64,000 nt of DNA from Lytechinus pictus (GCF_037042905.1 NC_087259.1:21486001-21550000), one strand, 5' to 3'; numbered from the stretch's first letter, positions 36,301 through 47,160 are shown. Made by a program: numbers and translations. The notes: generated from the sequence alone by a model not told the origin.

Positions 36301-39300
36301 AGTGCTCTGGAGTGAATAGTGAGTAGTTAGGCTCAGTGGTTAGGCTCCATCGCACTTAATTGTAATTAACATACTCAGCATTTTTGAACTGGGTGGGTTG
36401 CCTGTTTTAGCAGGAGTACCTCACTATCTGCACAGCTTTCACACAGGCAGGACCTATTGGTCCTTGGGTCCAGTTGGGTGATTGGAAATGGAGAGTTAGA
36501 GTTTTAAGCCAAACACTTGCGCTGCAATAAAACTATATTCCAGAGTCAAGATTCACTAAACCAACATGGAGGCCTGTTCCTGATTTCCTGCATTTAGTCG
36601 TCCCAGTCAAACTGTAAGTTTAGTTGTTTTTTTGTCTCATTTATGTCTTGGATTTTTATTATTCATTGAGAATAACAAAAGGTCAAAGAAAACCTCTAAA
36701 ATGTGAGATGTGAAAGATGCTAACTATATTTTTTCATTAAAAGATTATTATATGTCAACAAGAATTCCATCTGTTGAAATATTGAAAGGTCTTAAAATGA
36801 TATTCTTAAAATATATAAGAAACTTTGCTTTTCCTAAGCATTAATGGATTATGGAAAGTGTTTCTCATGTCATGGAATTTCTTTGTATGAAATGTTAGAT
36901 TTAAGAGAAATGATGATGCTTTCTTTTCAATGACCGAATTATGTCATTCTAGATTATACTTGAATACTTGAATTAAGCTAGGGAAATGATGTTTCCTTGA
37001 ATATAGATAACCTATTATGTTATGGTTATTGTCCTATATGTATTCCGTAGACTTTTTAAGTTTTGGAAATTGTTTAATTGTAGATGGGTTCTTCTTCATC
37101 TACCTGGGAGTTCACCCAGTGGTTCTTCAGAAGTAAAGAAGTCTGGCAGCTCATTTTCAGCCATTGACCAGACCAGTCAAGAGTAGGAGTAAAGGTTTAT
37201 TAGAGGGCACCCACCAAGAACGGACAGCACCCTCGCTGACAAGATCTGATGATGGTCGTTTATCATCGCTCGTTTTACTCATTCGTTACTCCTCATGAAT
37301 TTTTAGCAGGAAGCAACAGTTGATTAAAGTGGGTTATTTTATTTATACCCTCCAGAGACTTAAAGCATTGTTTTGTAACCATATATATACTATTGTGTAA
37401 CTTCCTTCGAGTTGAATATATTTTTGTTATTATTGTTTATCTTCTGTTTATTCTGGTCCACCAAAACCAGAAGATTGAATTTAAATGTTGGAAGTTGAAG
37501 CCGGAAAACGAGTAATAAAACTAAACATATTTTATTTGTTGAACTAAATAATAATTGTCTTCCATGGTCATTTATTTAGTTTTACAGTAGTGAGTTGAGA
37601 GAGTCACCATTCGACACAAGTTATGTCCATTTGAATTTATTCAGGTGTGACAATGAAGATTTTAGAAGAAAATATGACACCTAAATATTTTTCAGCTCCT
37701 AATGACAAAGCAATGTGATGAAGGGGCATGACACACTCATTTGTTTGATATCATATTTGTCATGATGGCACAAATATTTGATAAGATACAGTAAATTTAT
37801 GTTTGGCAAGTGTCAACTTTTCTTTGAATTTCCTGGGTGTATGTAAACTTCTGGCCTCAACTCCTGCTAGCAGCTGCATATAGGTTACCATTATCATGGG
37901 ACTGTGTATAAAATAAAAAGCACAGTATTGAGAGGCCCCAGACGGAGGGTGTGATCTAACGAGCCGTGTGCAATTCATGAAGCGGTTCATAAAGATATAA
38001 AGGACTTTAATGCATGAATATGAAGTGCTAAAGTGTAGCCAAAAATGTTTCCTCATGTTTTTTTTTATAAATATGGTCTATGTTTCAAATATTTCAATTT
38101 AAATTATGGCTAATAACACACTAAAAATAATGTTTACATTAAGAATATGGATCAACTTCTGCTCATGTGACTGAAAATGATCGGGAAACCCACTTTGGCT
38201 TTCCCTACCCCAGCAGTTCATATGTCTCACAGTAACCAAGTTGGTGATACTCTCTAAATAAAGCATACTGAGAATTGGCTATATTCATAGTGAGAAACTT
38301 GACTGTGTGCAGTCTTTTTCAGCTATAAGGAAGAAAGCTCGGCAACTGTTTTTTAAATTATTCAGTCTTGGTTCTTGTTTTATAAAGACTTGATATAATA
38401 ACAAATGCACAATTTCTATTCAAGTTTACTATCATCCAATCAGATTGAAGGATTTCAGCAGCTGTTAACTGTCATTGTAAAATTATTATAAAAAGCTTTA
38501 TGAAATAGACCCCTACTGAATAAACTATTACTTTTATGATAACCTCCATGATTCCTTGATTTTGATTGATTATTAAGTATTGTAAATTGGCTTGGTTCAT
38601 AACTGGTTAGAACCAGGCCACTTTGCACTGATTTCAAAGAGTGCTAAGTAGGTCTTCTTAGAGCCTGTTCAGACCGGCAGAGATAGCGCGATCTAGCGCG
38701 CGCTAGATCGCGCTATCTCTGCGGTGTGGAAGGTACAACGTCGTTTCGGTCCGCCCAACAGCGAGCCACGGCGAGCCAAAACGGCGTGCCACTGGAGCAC
38801 CTCTTGGGGGTGGTCCACGAAAGATAGCGCGGTCTAGCGCGCGCTAGATCGCGCTATCTCTGCCGGTGTGAACCCGAGCTATGATAGCACGCCGGAAGTC
38901 ATCGTTCTACAACGCCATGAAATAAACGTAGGCCGGCTAGCATAATAGGCACAGCGATATCGAGCTCTCAACTAACTAGTACGGGTTCGTAATAGCGCGC
39001 GAAATCTTTGACCGCTCTGACCTCATGACGTCACGCGTCATGGCAACAGGACCTCTCAAAAAAGGGGGTGCTACGATAGACCGCGCTATCTCACTGCGGT
39101 GTGAATCCGGCGAATGCCAATGGGCGGACCGTGGATCGCGCTACGATAGCGCGATCCACGGTCCGCCCACGGTCCCCCCTTGCGGTGTGAACAGCCTCTA
39201 TGTTATGGCTACATCTTTGGCCCACATGGACCGACTCCCATCAAGTAGATGTTTTTCATCATGCTCCATCAAGATAAATATGTAGCATCAAAAATACTGA

Positions 39301-42300
39301 TATGCAAAAAGGCTATGTTTATGACATCATTGCTTTGCTATTGGAGGCCTGATTCCCACTTGGTGCGCTAGTGCCTTTTGGTAAGGCATTAATCCTCATT
39401 ACAAGGTCCCACGGAGAAGACGTCAAGCCGTCAGTCCTCTGGTTGCTTTCTTATAAACATTCACGCTTTCTTAGCAATCAGGTAAAAAATCACCACCGTT
39501 TACCATACTCTGTGGATGACAAGATTTGTTAATGACCACTGATGGCAAGCTTGGTTGCACATGTCTGAACAAGTCCCAACCAAGAATACCTACTATTACC
39601 CCTCACCTTTGCCCCTACACCCGGAAGTTTCATCAATTCAGAATGGGCCTCCAGATAGGGCTGACCTCGTAGACCCCTCAACCAGTCTTCGCCTCCAAGG
39701 TCTTTGGTCATCATCTGAGCTGAATGGCTGATGAACTTTGCCCTGTATCCAAACCCCATCTTCCGCAGTGCTTCCTCCACACCCTTGCCGCTCAAAGCCG
39801 CCAGGGACGGAAAAGAATGCCAGGATACACCGTCTAATACTCCCACCTGTCAAGGTATAGTAAGATTGATATGGAATTAATAATCCTCAATGCCTACCAT
39901 TTGTCACCAAAAATTCTGCTGTCAATATAAAAATGTTAATTATGCAAACAATCCATTGTTAATTCATCTTGAGAGGTAATTATGACCTTATCAATGAAAT
40001 TCGGTGTTAATTGGTAATGCCTGTAATTACCAACACATGTACATGTAGACGAAACTCACATCATTTCAAGGAAATATACAAATAAGACAGACATGGAGAA
40101 TAATAGAAGAATGATAAAAGGAAAAGAATAGGTGAGGAAATATGGAGAAAGCATAATAATAAGATGAAAAAAGATCTTCAGAGGACAAACAAAGAGAAAA
40201 AAGAAGAAAGGCAGAGAGCATGTGAAATGACATGGAGAGAGTACAATTAACCAACAGGCCTACGCATAGTGCATCTGCATTTGACTTACCTAGCGAAAAA
40301 ATAATGAATATTAAGACACCACCTAAACAGTGCAACAAAACAGTTTGGATAGCACATGTGCGATGGCATAAATGCTGCACATTCAGTCTCTCATAATTTG
40401 CTTGCATATAGGTATTGTACAATGAGTAATATTCCTCACCTCATCTCCAAATTCCTGGCACAACTTTCCAACCATCCCAGTGATCCTTGCAATGTTGTTA
40501 TTAGATGAACAGATGAAGGAGATCAGGTTCTCCACAGGATCCTGTCTCAGGATACGAACTCCAGGAAACCCCTGGGACACCTTGGAGAAGTTCTTGTCTG
40601 CTTTCTGCCACTGGTTGTACAGCTCTCCCAGGTTCATGTCGAGCTGGAAATAGTCTCGTAAAATGTCCCTTGAGGATTTTCCATCGTCTTCTTCCCCTTT
40701 GGCACTATTACCACGCCCATCTTCTCCGCTGCCTGATGTAACCTTTGCCCTTTTCTTGTTCTTGAAGGCTTGAGTCTGACCAGCTCCTCGCTTCTTCCGA
40801 TGGGACTGCAGTGCATCACCACTCTGATCACAGTTCTCTTCTTCTTGACATGTGCTATGATTGTGACGTTGGTAGAAGATGTGGGTACCGGTCTGCTTCA
40901 GAGTCCAGATGCTGCCTCCTAGCACACTCCTCCATATTCCTGGTTCAATCTCCTTCCATCTGTTGGTAGACAAATTGAATAGTTTTCAAAACAGATAAGA
41001 ATGAAAATACATCAAACAAGTTTAGAGTGGAAGTCAGTCATATCAAGGCCCCGTTGCATAAAAGTTACTATTATAGTAAAAAGTTTGCCATCCTGTGGTA
41101 TCTTTCATGGAGCCCTTGACTTTGATTGGATGTTGGGTCATGTTACCATGGTAATTACCATTGGAAGGCAAAATTACCATAATAGTAAGATTAGTAAATT
41201 TTATGCAAGAGACACAGGAAAGTATTGATATTTGATCAAAATTACCCAATTATGAAAATATGGATCAATACATTTTTTTAGTTGTAGTCAAAAGTTTCCA
41301 TACATCTAACCCACGATGATGAATTCCACAAACTATCTATCTGTCATCTTTAAAAAATATTTTAAAATCTAGTGCTTCTCATCCACTTTTGCTTGATTGG
41401 TACTTCACTAAGGATTGAATATGAGTAAACTTGCATTTATAAGTCAAGTTTCTACATGTCAAATAATTCTACCAAAATCCAATCAAAGCATATTTACACA
41501 AAGTAGCCTTTTTCACTTTCGTTTTATACCAGATTATGCACAACATGAGCTATCTCATCTGTTTTCTAAGTAGAATATCATCTAAGTTTAAAGGACAAGT
41601 ACACCCCAACGATTAGTTGATTTGATTAATAAGAGAAAAATCCAACGGGCATAGCAGTTAGCACTAAAAATTTCATCAAAATCGGATGTAAAATAAGAAA
41701 GTTATGATATTTTAAAAACTTTGCTTCATTTCACAAAACAGTTATATATGCACATCCTGGTTGGTATGCAAATGAGGAGACTGATGATGCCATCCACTCA
41801 CTATTTCTTTGTATTTTGTTATATGAAATATAAAATATTTTGATATTTTCCTCATTATATGAAATAAAATAGATCTTAATTTTTTCCTTATTTTCGTTCA
41901 TGTGAAACAAAGATTTAGTTCCTCCCTGAACATATGGAATCAGCATTATTTTAACACTATATGGTCCAGTCAAGTTGGCCCTTGTCAAATCTTTAAAAAA
42001 TGAAATATTGTATAATTTATACAATAAAAAAACAAAAGAAATAGTGAGTGAGGGACATCATTGACTGTCTCATTTGCATGTCACTGAGTTGTGCACATAA
42101 CTTTTTTTGTGAAATATAAGCAAAACTTGAAAATGTCATAACTTTCTTATTTTCCATCCGATTATAATGAAATTTTCAGAATTATGCTACTTTTATTTTT
42201 CTCTATTTATTCAGATCAATATTTTTCTGGGGTGGACTTGACCTTTAACAGATTTTTTGTGGTCCAAAAAGATTTTACTTGAAGGCAAAGTTAGACTAGC

Positions 42301-44417
42301 TAGCAGAAAATCAGTGAAATGAATGTAAAACAGTTTGACATTAATCTGGGAATTAGACCTACTTTGTTAGTTTTAGGAAAGGGGGTTTGAGTGAATTATT
42401 TTATCATCTTTTCCCCCTCTTTTGTACAAAAATGTTAAACATAACTGCCAGCTTAATAAAACTTTCTTCAACAGAATGACTTGGCCCTATGCCATAGCCA
42501 TAAGAGGGGGAAAAGTTGATAAAATAATTATGGCTGAGTCATATTACCATGACTATGCTAATATATTTTTTTTAACTGACCTTTTGCATACAACACAATA
42601 AAGAGGGTGTTGCAATGACTATGATGTCTTGTTCCAAATACTAGAAATCAGAATTTTAATTATAATTCATTATTATAATTACAATAATAATTATAATTAT
42701 GACCGTTTATCTTATTCTAGCAGATGCCTTGTTCTAACAGTGCCAGTGGTCAATCGAGTTGCATTGCATTAAAAAACTACTCAAAAAATTTTAATTCAAA
42801 ATTTTTATACAAAAAAGGCTGAAAAAGAAATCAGTTGAAATCCCTAAACTAAGACTGCTAAAATTCCCCCAAAATTTCAAACTCAAATGGATTCAATCAG
42901 AAATAGAACTAATGTTAGAATCTCAGCACCTTAGCCAAATGAGATACATGTATGAAACAAGAAACAAAATTATGAATAGAAATAAGATTTGTAAAAATAC
43001 TCGCAGTCGTAAAGCACTGCGTACCTCATTACTGTTCAGTTTACCTTAATGATGAAAATGATGCAAAAAAGCTAATGAATTTTTTGTGTTTTTGTGTTGT
43101 GAATGTGAGTTGTATGGTAAGATCCCGGGGGGGGGGGGAGGGGGCACTCAGTATATAATGCATAGTGGGTATGTGCCGCGGAGGGGACCCCCATTTTTAC
43201 ACTCAAATTTCCGTTCCAAGGCATAGCATTTTTGTCTTATTGAGAAAAAGAACAAAGAAAGCCGCTCCAAAGCATAGCATTTTCTTCTTGAGGAAAAGAA
43301 GAAAGAAATCCGCTCCAAAGCTTCGCATATTTTCCGTTATGCAGTTCCGGCCATATTGATCTGCTACAATGAGCCGCAATTTTGGTGAAGAGCGGCCGCA
43401 AAGCGCTGTCCAACCATCGCCGAGCTGCGCTAGCGCACCCGGCGCCCGTGCTGCCGGGCTACCTGCATGCACGTATGCCCGTTCCATAGGGATGAATACA
43501 CACTCACACACAGGCGACCCGTTCCAAGGACCCCCGTTTTCACAAACATTTGTAGTTCCGAGGACCCTCCTTTTTACAATAAGCCCGCTCCAAGGCCCCC
43601 GTTTTTTGTCTCGCCCGCGGCAAAGACCTACTACTTTTTTGGTCGAGAACCCCCCCCCCCCCCCGGGATAAGATGCCCCGCTGAGATGCGCACACGCGTA
43701 TCTGCCCAATTAACGCGATTTTAAATTTAATACGCAACAGCAAACTTTAAACCTGATATTCTAGACTGTAGACAGTATTTAAAAAAATAAAATGTGACTC
43801 AAAATGGTGAAAAGTAATGAATTTTGGGCATTTCATGTGACGGCCTCAAAATGAAGCCTTTCATCAAAATCCCTGACTCGTGTGTAAAGTGAATGGGTGC
43901 GCAGACAATGGACATGGGACACCCTTTTTCAGTTTTTGTTCAATCTGAAAATGACTGGCCGAGGTTTTTTCTATTTTTAAACTTAATTTAAAATCATATC
44001 TTTCAATTTTTATGGGATATTTGGCACTTATTCATAAGAACATTAGAAACATTATCAATTGAAAACTTTTGTGAAATAAAAGGAAAATCCAGGTTAAATC
44101 TTAAGTTAATTTTTTTGGTGGTTATGCAAGACCGATGCCGGGAAAGCGCTACACGAGTACGATCAGAGGGGAGCTGGCCCGGAGCTGGGGGCAGGCAGCG
44201 ACGGCGGAGAACCGTACCGTACCGTATGCGTGTGTCGATCGGGTGGACGTGGGCAGGCAGGACGCTCTATTATTAATATTAAAAAAGTAACATAAAGAAC
44301 AAGAAGATAATTAGTAATCAACAATCAACCTCACCTAAAACTTTGCCCACATGCAAGGGTAATGTCCAAACGCAATTCTGATATGTGACACGGGATCATT
44401 CGCCACTGTTTTGACAT
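30300..44417 (-). CDS. OGG1: 8-oxoguanine DNA glycosylase / AP lyase (6 exons, complete)
   Basis: Base-excision repair enzyme that removes 8-oxoguanine opposite cytosine and nicks the abasic site; nuclear and/or mitochondrial. Exons on the minus strand: 44417-44335, 40959-40440, 39846-39607, 35551-35357, 32849-32775, 30362-30300; every intron is GT-AG and the joined frame is 391 residues. The order of family blocks matches the human enzyme: SELRLD and GQSFRW at the N-terminus, SSNNNIARITGMV (Asn181-183, Arg186), helix-hairpin-helix LPGVGAKVADC with the Schiff-base lysine at 281, and PVDTHVW with the catalytic aspartate at 300, the same 19-residue spacing as human K249/D268. GWAHSVLFSADL closes the domain. 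It is longer than human OGG1-1a (345) because of a basic insert at about residues 62-125. A basic C-terminus (KSKRRS) could aid nuclear import. No N-terminal mitochondrial presequence is evident. Confidence 0.96.
31224..31486 (-). mobile_element. tRNA-derived SINE, copy 3 (OGG1 intron 5)
   Basis: On the minus strand: TTGTGGTCTAGTGGTTCTGA head, degenerate B box, CCCAGGAGAGGTGAATGGGT body, AAAGTGCTTTATAAATCC and a TATTATT tail at 31224. In the same orientation as OGG1. Confidence 0.8.
32166..32206. repeat. Perfect 20-bp palindrome within CATGCATCCGGTAAA repeats
   Basis: TTTCATGCGTCCAGTAAATT, one G, then its exact complement. Four or five degenerate CATGC(A/G)TCC(G/A)GTAAA copies surround it (32105-32225). 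In OGG1 intron 5. Confidence 0.9.
32277..32435. mobile_element. Small foldback element in OGG1 intron 5
   Basis: ATGATGCATGGGTT and AACCCATGCATCAT at the tips. GTGGGTCAGTGGAACTGTGT, GTAACTTTGGCAT and AAACCCAC pair with inverted copies in the right half, so most of the 159 bp can fold. Confidence 0.85.
32775..32849 (-). CDS. OGG1: OGG1 exon 5
   Basis: Twenty-five codons, residues 347-371; acceptor TTCTTCCAG, donor GTATGC. Starts VLFSADLKKF, the conserved end of the glycosylase fold, then turns into a basic linker. Phase 0 on both sides. A TTAA MITE lies only 37 bp upstream of this exon, inside the intron. Confidence 0.93.
32887..33457. mobile_element. TTAA-flanked MITE, family B (OGG1 intron 4)
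   Basis: TTAA (32883-32886), then AGGGATGGTC; the right end is GACCATCCCT, then TTAA (33458-33461). Inner words AATAGAGTAAAATTCAC and GTGAATTTTACTCTATT are inverted. TTAA target duplication and no ORF: non-autonomous piggyBac-type. Confidence 0.85.
34326..34673. mobile_element. MITE with AACCAGGGTG ends (OGG1 intron 4)
   Basis: AACCAGGGTG and inverted CACCCTGGTT at the tips. Inside, GAAGCACTTGCCC and GGGCAAGTGCTT pair, with GGGCAAG motifs on both sides. Confidence 0.8.
34976..35287. mobile_element. MITE with GGCCCGTATTCTGAAGTC ends (OGG1 intron 4)
   Basis: Left GGCCCGTATTCTGAAGTCGG and right CCGACTTCAGAATACGGGCC are perfect inverted copies, continuing into GTTTAACTTA. The right tip is 69 bp from the donor of OGG1 exon 4. 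Confidence 0.9.
35357..35551 (-). CDS. OGG1: OGG1 exon 4
   Basis: Sixty-five codons, residues 282-346; acceptor TCTCTCCAG, donor GTGAGT. It encodes VADCVCLMSLDK, the catalytic aspartate in PVDTHVW, and the C-terminal helix with IGDFFREL and GWAHS. Confidence 0.96.
35822..37863 (-). mobile_element. Tc1-like MITE (second copy, inverse orientation) split by an insertion
   Basis: Tips CAGTTGAGGCCAACAGTTTA and GTTTACATACACCC inverted at the right (37840-37863). Both flanking pieces (35822-36192 and 37653-37863) align to the element at 27994 in reverse. About 1.46 kb of unrelated DNA interrupts it. Confidence 0.8.
36194..37652. mobile_element. Possible solo LTR inserted in the Tc1-like MITE
   Basis: The insert starts TGT and ends ACA, the tip rule for LTRs, and contains AATAAA signals, but no coding frame. 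The target duplication is not clear (TGGAA versus ATGAA). Length fits a long LTR; other insertion types are possible. Confidence 0.35.
38661..39198. mobile_element. GC-rich palindromic MITE (OGG1 intron 3)
   Basis: Tips GAGCCTGTTCAGACCGGCA and inverted TGCGGTGTGAACAGCCTC. Inside are repeated AGATAGCGCGATCTAGCGCG palindromes, CTAGCGCGCGCTAG, and a second pair around GGACCGTGGATCGCGC. Far more GC-rich than its surroundings. Confidence 0.85.
39607..39846 (-). CDS. OGG1: OGG1 exon 3
   Basis: Eighty codons, residues 202-281, phase 0 at both ends; acceptor GACAG, donor GTGAGG. It encodes WHSFPSLAALS, KMGFGYRAKFI and the first half of the helix-hairpin-helix, ending exactly on the catalytic lysine (LPGVGAK). 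Confidence 0.96.
40440..40959 (-). CDS. OGG1: OGG1 exon 2
   Basis: Begins after acceptor CAACAG with the last base of the Arg28 codon, then 173 codons to Glu201, with donor GTGAGG. It encodes the WKEIEPGIW and WTLKQT beta-strand blocks, the insert with RKKR and KNKKRAK (residues 82-100), FQLD, VRILRQDP and the NNNIARITGMV helix that contacts the estranged cytosine. Confidence 0.96.
41045..41219. mobile_element. MITE with CCGTTGCATAAAAGTTAC ends, copy 2 (OGG1 intron 1)
   Basis: Left GTTGCATAAAAGTTACTATT and right AATAGTAAG...TTTTATGCAA inverted; same family as the element at 28707. Confidence 0.7.
41592..42244. mobile_element. TTAA-flanked MITE, family A copy 1 (OGG1 intron 1)
   Basis: TTAA, then AGGACAAGTACACCCCA at the left; GGGGTGGACTTGACCT, then TTAA at the right. 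Subterminal AATCGGATGTAAAATAAGAA and its inverse. No ORF with family features. Confidence 0.85.
43122..43669. mobile_element. Element bounded by ATCCCGGGGGG and CCCCCCGGGAT (OGG1 intron 1)
   Basis: Inverted tips with long G and C runs. The inside is GC-rich, with CCGTTCCAAGG/CCGCTCCAAAGC repeated about seven times. The ORFs across it (43203-43709 and others) are repeat products, without family features. Confidence 0.65.
44335..44417 (-). CDS. OGG1: OGG1 exon 1 (start codon)
   Basis: Twenty-seven codons plus two bases from ATG at 44417, ending AG before a GTGAGG donor. The peptide contains IPCHISELRLDITLACGQSF, equal in layout to the human SELRLD...GQSFR block. The Arg28 codon is split AG|A, the same place and phase as I recall for human Arg46 at the exon 1 end. 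Confidence 0.92.
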
Positions 44418-45091
44418 GATTTCCAATCCTTGTCCACGTCCGTAGTTAATTAAGTTCCCTTGTCAAAACCTATATGGTGTCGTAGAAGATAAACAAAAAG
44501 GAAAAAATTTACATGGCTCAAAAGGCCGCGCCATGGGCAACCTTGAGTAGATGACAGGTAGATGGGGGGGGGGGGGGGTCAAAGCTTTTAGCGAAATAAG
44601 CTTCCTGTTTATTATTAGGCCCTTAAAAAAACATATACTTGTATATTCCAAGGAAAAATCAGCTCGCGTTACGCGCTCGAATTATTTAATTAGAGATCAA
44701 GATAAACGTACGTAGCCTTTCCATGAAATCCCCAAATAGTCCTTGAAATATTCTCTTTTCAGGCTGGGCTTTGCTTTCGAATCAACTTTGTATTTTATAA
44801 GGGCATATTCATAAAAACAAAGAGTGCTTGGATTTTTTTTAAAAGTCTGAATAGTCCAAAAGTTTCAGCTTGCGCTTCATGCTTGCATCATTAAGTGAGA
44901 TCTATATCCTCTTCACAATTAAAAAGTTCCCTTCCGGAGATTCGGGACAGAAAAAATAGCTTTCACTTCGTGCTTGCAATGTTGATTGAGATAATCAACA
45001 GTTCTCTATTTAAGAACGTGCTTAAAATGACCAGTTTTCAGATCAGAATATGCTTTTTTTATCTCATACTTCACGTTTGCATCCTATAGGC

Positions 45092-45622
45092 CTATCAAAA
45101 TCGGATGTAAAATAAGAAAAATACGACATTTTAAAGTTTCGCTTAATTTAAAAAAAACAGTTACATGCACATCTTGGTCGGTATGCAAATGAGGAGACTG
45201 ATGACGTCATCCACCTACTATTTCTTTTGTATTTCATTATATGAAATATGAATTATTCTAATTTTCTTCTCATTGTCAAGTGAAACAGTGATTAATTCCT
45301 CCCTGAACATGTGGAATTAGCATTGTTTAATACTAAATGATTCAGTCAAGTCGGTCCCTGTGGTCAAATCTGTAAAAGAAAATGAAATATTGTTTAATTC
45401 AAACAATAAAAAACAAAAGAAATAGTGAGTGATGGTCATCATCAACTGTCTCATTTGCATGTCACTGAATCGTGCATATCACTGTTTTGTGAAAAATAAG
45501 CAAAACGTTAAAATTTCATAACTTTCTTACTTTACATCCGATTTTGATAAAATTTTCAGCGTTATGCCTTTTTTTTTTCTCTATTTATTCAAATCAACAT
45601 TTTTCTGGGGTGGACTTGACCT
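45092..45622. mobile_element. TTAA MITE, family A copy 2, left end lost
   Basis: Matches copy 1 from CAAAATCGGATGTAAAATAA to GGGGTGGACTTGACCT and TTAA (45623-45626). The left tip is absent; it abuts a repeat like the GCGAAGCGC family (44640-45090). Confidence 0.8.
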
Positions 45623-45626
45623 TTAA

Positions 45627-46069
45627 AGGTCAAGTACACCCTAGCAAAATGTTGATTTGAATAAATGAGTGAGTCGATGATGTCCATCACTCCCTATTTC
45701 CTTTGTTTTTTATTGTTTGAATTACAATATTTTATTTTTTACATATTTGACAATAAGGACCAACTTGACTGAACCATATAGTATTAAACAATGCTAATTC
45801 CACATTTTCAGGTAGGAATTAATTGTCGTTTCACTTGACAATGAGAAGGAAATTAGATTACTTCATAAAAAAAAATTATGTTGTATCATAAAATACAAAA
45901 GAAATAGTGAGTGGATGATGTCATCAGTGAAATTGTAAAATTAAGCAAAACTTTAAAATGTCATAACTTTCTTATTTTACATCCGATTTTGATAAAATTG
46001 TCAGTGTTATGCTAGTTGGATTTTTCTCTTTGTATTCGAATAAACCTTTTGTTGGGGTGGACTTGTCCT
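45627..46069. mobile_element. TTAA MITE, family A copy 3
   Basis: Starts AGGTCAAGTACACC straight after the TTAA that ends copy 2, and ends GACTTGTCCT before TTAA (46070-46073). It is shorter than copy 1, with an internal deletion. Confidence 0.8.
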
Positions 46070-46073
46070 TTAA

Positions 46074-47160
46074 ATGCATGTTGGATTACCTTATTTCATA
46101 TTCACGTGAAAAAAAGGGCAATTGAAGACCACTTTTATTATTTATGTGTTCGGGAAAAATAATATCAATGAATATGATCTATAATACCACTTTTTGAAAA
46201 AATAAATAGGACCAGACAGCATCAAATTTTAAGCACTCTGTGATTTAAATTAATTTCAACTTCTCATAAGAGTGGGTCCTAATACAGAATTATGCCTAAA
46301 AGGTCGAATATGAATTTGACGCCCCCCCCCCAGTCGAACATCAAATTGGCGCCCCCGCCTTTTTATTACTTCCCCGCTTCTCTCCTATACCCCTTTCTCC
46401 CCCTTGTTTTCGTTCTCTTGCTTTTTTCTGTCCTCTATTTCTTTTCCCCTTTTTCTTCTTTTCCTCCTTTTTTTCTCTTTCTTTTCTTTCCCTTTCGTTC
46501 CTTCCCCCTTTTTGGCGCCTAGTTACGCCTACCCGGGGTCCTGCTCCCCCTCAAAATACGCGAAGGCTGGATCCGCCACTGATACTTATCTCATCAAACA
46601 GAAAATGCCAGCCTGAAGCGCGAGTGGAATTTTTACCTGTCAACTGGTCTTTGTCATTTTGTTTTCCTCTTACCTTTTTATTATTTCTCTTTCTCATTTT
46701 CTTCTTCTTTTTGCCCCCTCTTATTCTACTCCCTCTTTTCGGCGCCCCCAATTCAGTGTGGTGGAAATCAAGCCCCAAAATTCACCGATATGAAGCCCCT
46801 TCCGTACTTTTTTTTTACAGTTATTTGATATGTTTAAGGAGCATGTTAAAAGGTATAACGTTTAATGAAGTGGAAGTAATAATTTCAATTTTATATAATC
46901 TGATTGTTTTATTACCCCATGTGCCAATCAAATACTGTTTCTCTTCAAATTTGGCTAAATTCTTAGAACGTAACCTATCCAGCGTCCGGCTCCTTACCAT
47001 TGGCGGTGGAAGCCAAAAAATTTAGGGGGGACCACCAAATTTTTTGAAAAGCAAAAAAAAAATGTTATCAACCACAGTTTTAGGGGGGACCAACAAATTT
47101 TTTTGACAAGCAAAAAAAAGGTTATCAACAAGAAATTAAGGGGGATCATCCCCCGCCTAT
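46074..47160. repeat. Pyrimidine-rich DNA with a 60-bp tandem repeat at its end
   Basis: 46290-46780 is C/T-rich with two degenerate copies of a TTTCTTTTCC...GGCGCC(C/T) unit; its ORFs are artefacts. At 47010-47145 three units of TTAGGGGGGACCA(C/A)CAAATTTTTTG plus GCAAAAAAAA, about 55-65 bp each, stand in tandem. Confidence 0.5.

Noticed and set aside
43203-43709. 168-codon minus-strand ORF and overlapping plus-strand ORFs
   Set aside because: They lie in a GC-rich repeat with homopolymer ends and show no family features; GC content alone keeps the frames open.
46292-47025. Phe/Leu/Pro-rich ORFs that look like membrane proteins
   Set aside because: Caused by pyrimidine-rich low-complexity DNA (TTTTCC/CCTTTT); no splice or start support.
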